Shown here piece after piece: positions 58,339 through 64,000 of a stretch of 64,000 nt of DNA (within the stretch, counting starts at the first letter, position 1; the number at the start of each line of letters is the position of its first letter). The notes under the pieces were generated by a model. That model worked only from the letters and a program-made list of their open reading frames with translations. It was not told where the DNA came from and ran no database searches. The position numbers and the translations under genes are program-made. This DNA is from Glycomyces xiaoerkulensis. Its GTDB lineage: Bacteria > Actinomycetota > Actinomycetes > Mycobacteriales > Micromonosporaceae. The stretch is from NCBI RefSeq assembly GCF_002798405.1, contig NZ_PGGV01000029.1, positions 186,001-250,000 on the forward strand, read 5' to 3'.

Positions 58339-60276
58339 GTGGACAACCTGTGGATCTGGCTGGTGGCCGCGGTCGTGGTGGCCGCGGCGGTGATCGTCGG
58401 GGTGCTCGTCGCGCGCTCGCGCTCGAAGGTCGAACCCGGGCCGGCCGAACCCCAGGTCGAGACCCGGCCCGAGGCGAGGCCCGAGGCCGAGCCCGAGGCG
58501 CCCGGGATCGAGGTCCCGGCGCCGACCGCGGGCCGCCTGGTACGGCTGCGCTCGCGCCTGTCCCGCTCCAACAGCGCCCTCGGCAAGGGCCTGCTGGCGC
58601 TGCTGTCCAGCGACAGGCTCGACGACGACACCTGGGAGGAGATCGAGGACACGCTCATCGCCGCCGACGTGGGCGTCACCGACACCACCCAGATCGTCGG
58701 GCGGCTCCGCGAGCGTGTCAAGGTCCTCGGCACCCGCGGCCCCGGCGAGCTCCGCGAGCTCCTGGTGGAGGAGCTGACCGCCGCGCTCGAGCCCGATCTC
58801 GACCGGTCCCTGGCGACCTCCCCGCCCTCCGGCGAGGGCCCGGCGACGGTGATGGTCGTCGGCGTCAACGGCTCGGGCAAGACCACCACCTGCGGCAAGA
58901 TCGCCCGGGTGCTCATCGCCGACGGGCACTCGGTCATCCTCGGCGCGGCCGACACCTTCCGGGCGGCCGCGGTCGACCAGCTCGAGACCTGGGGCGGTCG
59001 CGTGGGGGCCAGGGTGGTCCGCCGCGACGAGGGCGCCGACCCCGCCTCGGTGGCCTTCGACGCGGTCAGGGCCGGCGCGGACGAGGGCGCCGAGGTGGTC
59101 CTGGTCGACACGGCCGGGCGGCTCCAGAACAAGACCGGTCTGATGGACGAGCTCGGCAAGGTCAAGCGCGTCATCGAGAAGCAGGGTCCGGTGGCCGAGA
59201 CGCTCCTGGTCCTGGACGCGACGACCGGCCAGAACGGGCTTCAGCAGGCGAAGATCTTCGGTGAGGTCTGCCGGATCTCGGGCGTGGTGCTCACCAAGCT
59301 CGACGGGACCGCCAAGGGCGGTATCGTCATTGCGGTGCAAAGGCAGTTGGGGGTACCGGTTAAGCTGGTCGGACTCGGGGAGGGTCCGGACGATCTGGCT
59401 CCTTTCGAGGTCCGCGAGTTCGTCGACGCGATCGTCGACGGCTCCGGCGACTTATCGAGGAAACTGCGGCATGCACAGCGGGGACCGGTGAGCCAAGACG
59501 AGATTCCGCTTGTTGGCGGCAACACGAGTACAGTGACCCGGCTGGGAGACACGGTCCGGCGCAATACCGGACCGTGGACGCCGGCGGTTCACTCGCTGCT
59601 GCGGCACCTCCGCGCGGCAGGTTTCACCGGTGCGCCGCGGCCGCTGGGGATCGACGAGCACGATCGCGAGGTCCTGTCGTTCGTCGAGGGCGAGCCGGGC
59701 AAGTATCCGCTCGGGTCGCATTGGACGACCGACGAGACGCTGTGCGCGGTGGCGAAGATGCTGCGGATGTTCCATGACGCCCAGTACGGTTTCCAACCGC
59801 CGCCGTCCGCCACTTGGCGGTCGTTCGGACCGCCGCCGCCGGACACCGAGGTCATCTGCCACCACGACGCCGCCCCGCACAACGTGGTGTGGCGGCCCGA
59901 CGGGACGCTTTCGCTGATCGACTTCGACCTGGCCAGCCCGGGTGCGCGCATCTACGACGTGGCGTACGCGGCCTGGACGTGGGTGCCGGTCTTCACCGAC
60001 CGGGATTCGATGACGCTGGGCTGGAAGAAACCCGACCGTCCCCGCCGGCTCCGCATGTTCGCCGACGCCTACGGGCTGTCCGAACGCGACCGCGCCCGGT
60101 TCATCAAGGTCATCCGCAAGCGCATCGTCGACCACATCGAGGGCATCCGGCGGATGGCGCAGGCCGGTGACCCGGCCTTCGAGCGGATCGTCCGCAAGGG
60201 GCACCTGCGGAGGCCGGCGCGCGATCTGCGGCTGCTGGACGCCGAGCGCTACCGGCTGGACGAGGCGCTGCGGTAG
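58339..60276 (+). CDS. ftsY: FtsY signal-recognition receptor fused to an APH-type kinase
   Basis: 645 codons in one frame, GTG start with GGAGG. Residues 4-24 are a membrane anchor (typical for actinobacterial FtsY), 25-60 an acidic linker; the NG GTPase domain has GVNGSGKTTTCGKIARVL near 174, VDTAGRLQNKTGLMDEL, VVLTKLDGTAKGG and the usual end FEVREFVDAIVD near 355-368. Instead of a stop, 15 codons with unusual codons (TTA, AGG, AAA, CAT, GCA) lead into a second protein (from about residue 384): IPLVGGNTSTVTRLGDTVRR, then CHHDAAPHNVVW (HxDxxxxN) and LIDFDLASPGARIYDVAYAA, an intact APH-fold kinase. In relatives these look like separate genes; GTG 59488 could start the kinase alone (262 residues). 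Confidence 0.9.
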   Translation: MDNLWIWLVAAVVVAAAVIVGVLVARSRSKVEPGPAEPQVETRPEARPEAEPEAPGIEVPAPTAGRLVRLRSRLSRSNSALGKGLLALLSSDRLDDDTWEEIEDTLIAADVGVTDTTQIVGRLRERVKVLGTRGPGELRELLVEELTAALEPDLDRSLATSPPSGEGPATVMVVGVNGSGKTTTCGKIARVLIADGHSVILGAADTFRAAAVDQLETWGGRVGARVVRRDEGADPASVAFDAVRAGADEGAEVVLVDTAGRLQNKTGLMDELGKVKRVIEKQGPVAETLLVLDATTGQNGLQQAKIFGEVCRISGVVLTKLDGTAKGGIVIAVQRQLGVPVKLVGLGEGPDDLAPFEVREFVDAIVDGSGDLSRKLRHAQRGPVSQDEIPLVGGNTSTVTRLGDTVRRNTGPWTPAVHSLLRHLRAAGFTGAPRPLGIDEHDREVLSFVEGEPGKYPLGSHWTTDETLCAVAKMLRMFHDAQYGFQPPPSATWRSFGPPPPDTEVICHHDAAPHNVVWRPDGTLSLIDFDLASPGARIYDVAYAAWTWVPVFTDRDSMTLGWKKPDRPRRLRMFADAYGLSERDRARFIKVIRKRIVDHIEGIRRMAQAGDPAFERIVRKGHLRRPARDLRLLDAERYRLDEALR

Positions 60277-60647
60277 GGAGGCGAGGGGCCGCCGACGAGC
60301 CGGGGGCCGACGGACACCCTCGCCATGGACCGGGGTATCGCACCGGAGTACCGAGTCGAAGCGCCGCAAGATAGCTGGAGCGCTCCCAGTCCGGTGGCGA
60401 AGCCCGGTGGTGTTGGGTATCGGGGGATTTTGAGGGATTCGGAGCCCAACCTACCCGGCGAACGCTTTCATGTCAATGAATTGGCATACATAAATATAAA
60501 TTGCCCGTTCGGATCCCGGATGTCGCCCGACGCGCCGGTCGGCGATCCTCGCAGAGTTCACTGGACCGTAAGGCCCGATCCCGAGGCCGTCGGTCGGACC
60601 GCGCGGGACGATGGAGCGGTAGAGGAACCCTTGAAAGGAACGCACCC
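60277..60647 (+). promoter_or_regulatory. Intergenic region with A+T-rich island, upstream of thioredoxin-like lipoprotein
   Basis: 371 bases. At 60465-60510 a strong A+T patch (TCAATGAATTGGCATACATA, then AATATAAATT) stands out and probably holds the promoter of the lipoprotein gene; I cannot place -35/-10 with confidence. GGTGGCGAAGC near 60398 resembles half of the rpmE-flanking palindrome. Confidence 0.35.
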
Positions 60648-61238
60648 TTGCGACGCACCGCGATCGGCATCTCCGCGGCGGGGCTGGCCGCCGCATTCGC
60701 ACTGAGCGCCTGCGGCTCGGACCGGGCACCGGCCGAGGACGAGTCCACCGAGCCCGAACCGACGGCCTCCGAGACCGGCGGCGAAGAGACCACCGAGGCG
60801 CCCGCCGAGGAGGACGCGGCCGTGCCCGAACTGCTCGACTTCACCGCCGCCACCGTCGACGGCGACGACTTCAGCGGCGCCGAGCTGGCCGGAGACCCGA
60901 CGGTGCTCTGGTTCTGGGAGCACGACTGCCCCATCTGCCAGGGCCAGGGCGGGACCGTCTCCGGCCTGCACGGCGAGTACGGCGACGCGGTCGACGTCGT
61001 CGGCGTCTCGGGAGCCGGCCTGTACGCCGCCTCGAGCGATGCGGACCGCCGGGACTTCGTCGACCGGACCGGCACCGCCGATCTCGTCCACCTCGAGGAC
61101 GAGGACTACCGGATCCGGAACTCCTTCGGCGTGGTCACTCAGAGCACCTTCGTCGTCCTCGACGCCGAGGGCGGGATCGTCGAGAGCGGGTCGCTCGGCG
61201 AAGACGAGCTCCACGAGGCCGTCGGCGGCCTGCTCTAG
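60648..61238 (+). CDS. Thioredoxin-fold lipoprotein (TlpA/ResA-like)
   Basis: 196 residues from TTG 60648 (AAAGGAA upstream); an ATG at 60501 would add 49 unconserved residues and hide the signal. Signal peptide RRTAIGISAAGLAAAFALSA ends in a lipobox LSAC, Cys22. After an acidic linker comes a thioredoxin fold with LWFWEHDCPICQGQGG, CxxC active site CPIC, and GVVTQSTFVVLDAEGGIV (cis-Pro region is S-T-F, without the Pro usual in TlpA). It probably keeps secreted proteins or a heme apoprotein reduced, fed by CcdA, whose gene is next door but convergent. Confidence 0.88.
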   Translation: MRRTAIGISAAGLAAAFALSACGSDRAPAEDESTEPEPTASETGGEETTEAPAEEDAAVPELLDFTAATVDGDDFSGAELAGDPTVLWFWEHDCPICQGQGGTVSGLHGEYGDAVDVVGVSGAGLYAASSDADRRDFVDRTGTADLVHLEDEDYRIRNSFGVVTQSTFVVLDAEGGIVESGSLGEDELHEAVGGLL

Positions 61239-61266
61239 ACCCGGAGCCGGGCCGCCCGGCCGGGCC

Positions 61267-62043
61267 TCACCGGCCGAAGACCGACTTCACCGTCTCCTCC
61301 AGGAACCGCTGCACCGACAACGCCGCCTCGATGACCGGGTCGCTCGGGTCCCCGCCGCCCAGGACCCGCAGGTCCCACCAGCCGTAGTAGGCGACGTAGA
61401 GCCCGGCGACGACCAGCAGCACCCCCACGATGCGCATCACCCGGGGGAACTGCCGCTTCAACCACGCGAGCATTCCCTCGCGGGCCAGCGCGATCGCCAG
61501 TGAAACGGCCCCGATCACCAGCGTCATGCCCAGGGCGTAGGCCAGGAACACCGCCGTGCCGCCCAGCACCGACTGCGACCGGAACGTCTGCGCCACCAGC
61601 GCCAGGAACGGCGCGATCGTGCACGAGAGCGAGGCCAGCGCGAAGAACAGCCCGAAGGCGATCATCGAGCCGAGTGACCGCTTGACCTCCCGGCCGCCGA
61701 GCCGGGGGATGAACGTCGGCAGCTCCCGCCCCAGCAGTAGCCAGACCCCGGCGGCGGCCACGACGATGCCGACGACGATGGTCACCCACGGCAGGAAGGA
61801 GGTGACGCCCACCGCCGCGGTCGAGATCAGCAGTCCGAAGGCGCCGAAGACGGTCACGAAGCCGATGGTCATGGCGAGGGTGAACAGGCCCGCCCGGCCG
61901 AAGGCGCGCGTGCGCGAGACCTGCTCGGCCGCTTCGCCGTTGATGAGGAATCCGGCGTAGATCGGCAGGAGCGCGAATCCGCAGGGGTTGACGGCGGCGA
62001 CGGCGCCGGCGACCAGCGCGAGGGCGAACGGGACTTCTTGCAT
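61267..62043 (-). CDS. CcdA-like cytochrome c biogenesis/thiol transporter
   Basis: 258 residues, six to seven membrane helices. Starts MQEVPFALALVAGAVAAVNP, with the family CGFALLPIYAGFL; second redox Cys in SLSCTIAPFLALV. It passes electrons from cytosolic thioredoxin to periplasmic-side partners such as the neighbouring CPIC lipoprotein. The N-terminus is conserved up to the start, so the overlap with the upstream transglutaminase-like gene (175 bases) is real if both frames are. Confidence 0.93.
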   Translation of the reverse strand: MQEVPFALALVAGAVAAVNPCGFALLPIYAGFLINGEAAEQVSRTRAFGRAGLFTLAMTIGFVTVFGAFGLLISTAAVGVTSFLPWVTIVVGIVVAAAGVWLLLGRELPTFIPRLGGREVKRSLGSMIAFGLFFALASLSCTIAPFLALVAQTFRSQSVLGGTAVFLAYALGMTLVIGAVSLAIALAREGMLAWLKRQFPRVMRIVGVLLVVAGLYVAYYGWWDLRVLGGGDPSDPVIEAALSVQRFLEETVKSVFGR

Positions 62044-63326
62044 GCCTCGAGTCTGCCCGCGGCTGCCGGTTCGGAACGGGCGCCGGCTCGTATATCGGCC
62101 TTACGGTGTTCTAAATTCGCGATCCAGCGCAGTTCGCGGGGGGTCAGCGTCCCGTACGGGGTGACGGCCGCCAGTTCGGCCCCGTGTTCGCCGGGGGTCG
62201 GGTCGAGCTTCCAGGCTCCTTCGGTGTTCGGCTCGCCGCGCATGGCGCCGCCGACCGCGTACGGGTGGGTGGGGACGACCTTGACGGCCGGTTCGCCGTC
62301 GATGGAGGTCACGGCCACGCCGATGTCGGACAGGCGCGGGTAGGCGTCGGCCGGGTCGCGCAGGAGCCGGTCGGTTTCGACCACGAACCGGCGCTGGAAG
62401 TTCGGCATGAACCCCTGCGGGGCCCAGGCGGCGCCGGTGACCGAGGCGTGCCGGAAGTAGGCGGACCACAGCTCGGGGTCGTCTATGCCGCCTCGCGCGC
62501 CCACGCCGATCGGTTTGGCCGGGTGCTCGCGGGCCTGCAGTTCGGGCAGGCTCAGCGGCCGGGACGCCTCGTCGATCCAGTAGACGCCGTGCTGGCCGTC
62601 GAGCACCACCCAGGAGTCGAGGTCGTCGATCCACGCCTCGGCGACCGCGTGCCCCTTGCCGACCCCGTCGTGGTAGTCGTCGCGTCGCAGGTCGGCCTTG
62701 CGGGCGGGGATGCCCAGGGCGTTGAGGCTCTGGGCGAGGACGAGGGAGTATTCGACGCAGGAGTAGCGCGCTCCGATGGCGACCTGTTCGAGGATGTCGA
62801 GCGCGTCGCCGGCGTTGATCCGGGCGTTGGCGTGTCGCCAGAGCCCGTTGGTCCAGGCCAGGGACGTGCGGGTGGTCTCCCAGGCGGTGGTGCAGGGGCC
62901 GGGCAGGCGGCGGCGGAGCGCCGCTTCCCGGTGGGGGGTGATGCACTCCAGTTCGAGCGGGGCCGTCGGTGCGGGCTCGGGCCAGTCGATCAGGCGCAGC
63001 GGCGGGCCGGGGACGTTGTGCCTGGCCCGCTCGGTCAGCTCGTCCCAGTCCGGGTCGCGTCCGAACGCCGCCGAGATCTCGGGTTCGAAGAGGTCGAGCT
63101 GGTGGAACCCGGCGTCGACGGCCTCGTCGAGGCGGTGGCGGGCCGCGGGGAGCCCGACCTTGTGGGCGGCGATGGCGAGGCTGGGGGCCCACAGGTCCCG
63201 CCAGAATTCGGTGTCGGCCCGGAGGGTCCGCTCGAGGTCGAGCAGCGTCCACCATCGCCCGCCGCGCATCGCGTCCTGTGCGATGGTCCGCACGCGGGCG
63301 AGCTTGGCGGGACGCGGAGTGTTCAT
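61869..63326 (-). CDS. Transglutaminase-like (protease/peptidase fold) protein
   Basis: 485 residues from ATG 63326. The middle is a transglutaminase core: GARYSCVEYSLVLAQSLNAL (Cys), KGHAVAEAWIDD (His) and VVLDGQHGVYW (Asp). Function unknown; such domains in bacteria often act as peptidases or amidases. Folded sequence seems to end at LRWIANLEHRKADI. The last about 80 codons, of which 58 overlap ccdA, are low-complexity (SRSPSRWSPAPSPPST) and look like ccdA read in another frame. Confidence 0.8.
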   Translation of the reverse strand: MNTPRPAKLARVRTIAQDAMRGGRWWTLLDLERTLRADTEFWRDLWAPSLAIAAHKVGLPAARHRLDEAVDAGFHQLDLFEPEISAAFGRDPDWDELTERARHNVPGPPLRLIDWPEPAPTAPLELECITPHREAALRRRLPGPCTTAWETTRTSLAWTNGLWRHANARINAGDALDILEQVAIGARYSCVEYSLVLAQSLNALGIPARKADLRRDDYHDGVGKGHAVAEAWIDDLDSWVVLDGQHGVYWIDEASRPLSLPELQAREHPAKPIGVGARGGIDDPELWSAYFRHASVTGAAWAPQGFMPNFQRRFVVETDRLLRDPADAYPRLSDIGVAVTSIDGEPAVKVVPTHPYAVGGAMRGEPNTEGAWKLDPTPGEHGAELAAVTPYGTLTPRELRWIANLEHRKADIRAGARSEPAAAGRLEACKKSRSPSRWSPAPSPPSTPADSRSCRSTPDSSSTAKRPSRSRARAPSAGRACSPSP

Positions 63327-63407
63327 GTTGTATGAGCTTAGTCACGATTTCTGGAGAAGCAAAGTCCGCTGCCCCGCCGGGGCGGGCGGCGGGCGCTCCC
63401 GAACCGG

Positions 63408-63436
63408 ACGGGCGGCGGGGCGACTCCGCCGCCCGT
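63408..63436 (-). terminator. Terminator after the glycoside hydrolase gene
   Basis: Perfect 11-bp stem ACGGGCGGCGG / CCGCCGCCCGT with a 7-base loop, 18 bases beyond the stop of the minus-strand gene at 63454. Confidence 0.75.
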
Positions 63437-63453
63437 TCTCAGTTCCCCGGGGT

Positions 63454-64000
63454 TCAGGCCGCGCTGCAGGTCACCTCGGGGCTGGCCGCGCCGTTGTCGG
63501 CGATGAAGCCGAAGACCCGGCGGCTCTCGCCGTCGGCGATCGAGCCGTTCCAGCCGACGTCGCCGGCGGTGACCTGGCTGCCGGACTGGTTCAGGTCGGC
63601 GTTCCAGTGGCTGCTGATGGACTGGCCTCCCGGCCAGGTCCAGGTCAGCGTCCAGCCGGAGAGGTCGCCCTGGTCGGCGGCGACGGTGACGTCGCCCTGC
63701 CAGCCGGAGCCCCAGTCGTTGACCACGTCGATCTCGGCCGAGCAGTCGCCTTCCCCGCCGGGAGTGGTGGTCGGGTCGTCCGGACTGGTGGTCTCGTCCG
63801 GGGGAGTGGTGGTCTCCGGCGGCTGGTCGCCGAAGACGCTCGCGCGCTCGGCGGTGTTCCCGATCCCGTACCGGCTGTCGAAGACCCGCTCGCCCCAGGT
63901 CGTCATCTGACCGGGGTCGAAGTCGAGCACCTGGTCGAGCTCGCCGTCGGAGTTGCCCGAGTAGGACCAGGCGATCCAGCCGATGCCGCGTTCCTGAGCC
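63454..64000 (-). CDS. Secreted glycoside hydrolase (GH5 mannanase/cellulase-like) with C-terminal CBM2, 5' end outside window
   Basis: The frame enters from the right edge. The first visible residues, AQERGIGWIAWSYSGNS and GELDQVLDFDPGQMTTWGER, match the end of GH5-type catalytic domains, near the last beta strand of the barrel (AWSWSGN in mannanases). Then a Thr/Pro linker (PPETTTPPDETTSPDDPTTT) and a CBM2 module of 100 residues: CSAEIDVVNDWGSGWQGDVT, LTWTWPGGQSI, VGWNGSI and a closing Cys (VTCSAA), with the surface Trp residues that bind cellulose. The family of the catalytic part is less sure than the CBM. A hairpin follows. Confidence 0.85.
   Translation of the reverse strand, partial: AQERGIGWIAWSYSGNSDGELDQVLDFDPGQMTTWGERVFDSRYGIGNTAERASVFGDQPPETTTPPDETTSPDDPTTTPGGEGDCSAEIDVVNDWGSGWQGDVTVAADQGDLSGWTLTWTWPGGQSISSHWNADLNQSGSQVTAGDVGWNGSIADGESRRVFGFIADNGAASPEVTCSAA

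Noticed and set aside
59448-59457. CGACTTATCG in the ftsY-kinase linker equals the ten bases before the IS4-type element (27079-27088)
   Set aside because: Tempting as a shared insertion site, but no element ends are present near ftsY; a single ten-base match can be chance.

Overview
This window comes from a high-G+C actinobacterial chromosome. Codons end almost always in G or C, GTG and TTG starts are common, and terminators are hairpins without U-tracts. The housekeeping order argS-lysA-hom-thrC-thrB-rho-rpmE-prfA-prmC-tsaC-PTP-atp is the one seen in filamentous actinomycetes (Streptomyces, Micromonospora and Glycomyces relatives). A cellulase/mannanase-type enzyme with a CBM2 at the right edge fits a soil polymer degrader. 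Genus cannot be fixed from the window; I lean to Glycomycetales/Micromonosporales without proof.

Layout. 0-1.1 kb: DUF305 (partial) and DUF3105 membrane-anchored proteins on the minus strand. 1.3-7.7 kb: argS and the lysine/threonine branch (lysA, hom, thrC, thrB). 7.7-10.3 kb: a long leader and rho. 10.5-14.5 kb: rpmE, prfA, prmC, a Sua5/TsaC protein, a small phosphatase and a membrane protein, mostly overlapping by 4 bases. 14.6-21.4 kb: the F1Fo ATP synthase genes for AtpZ/I, a, c, b, delta, alpha, gamma and beta. The epsilon gene (atpC) is absent: a strong hairpin follows atpD directly.

21.5-40.2 kb is an accessory locus that looks like a pathway for an acylated, sulfated surface polysaccharide. 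It has three PAPS-type sulfotransferases, two tandem OafA-like acyltransferases with SGNH domains, a GT2 and a WecG/TagA (GT26) glycosyltransferase, a SAM methyltransferase, a Wzx-like flippase, an O-antigen ligase/polymerase-like protein, a Wzz-like chain-length protein with a dead kinase domain, an orphan APH-fold kinase, and a divergent GH26 hydrolase. A mazEF-type toxin-antitoxin pair and a 279-bp internally deleted IS4-type element with intact ends lie inside it. 40-45.9 kb returns to conserved genes (3-methyladenine glycosylase, DUF3515, a stand-alone Lrp ligand domain, thiL, rpmB, a secreted-domain membrane protein, a Dak/DegV kinase).

45.9-60.3 kb is a classic block: recG, rsmD, coaD, a DivIVA-like coiled-coil protein, DUF177, rpmF, rnc, mutM, then a LuxR regulator with a degenerate receiver, a CAP-domain protein, a small coiled-coil protein, smc and ftsY. 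Here ftsY is fused in frame to an aminoglycoside-phosphotransferase-like kinase. 60.6-63.3 kb: a thioredoxin-fold lipoprotein, CcdA and a transglutaminase-like protein. The right edge is the 3' part of a secreted glycoside hydrolase with CBM2.

The most unusual points are the missing atpC beside the sulfated-polysaccharide locus, the FtsY-kinase fusion, the MITE-like element that rewrote the end of the second acyltransferase, and a DNA glycosylase gene that has lost its stop and stays open antisense through the GH26 gene.
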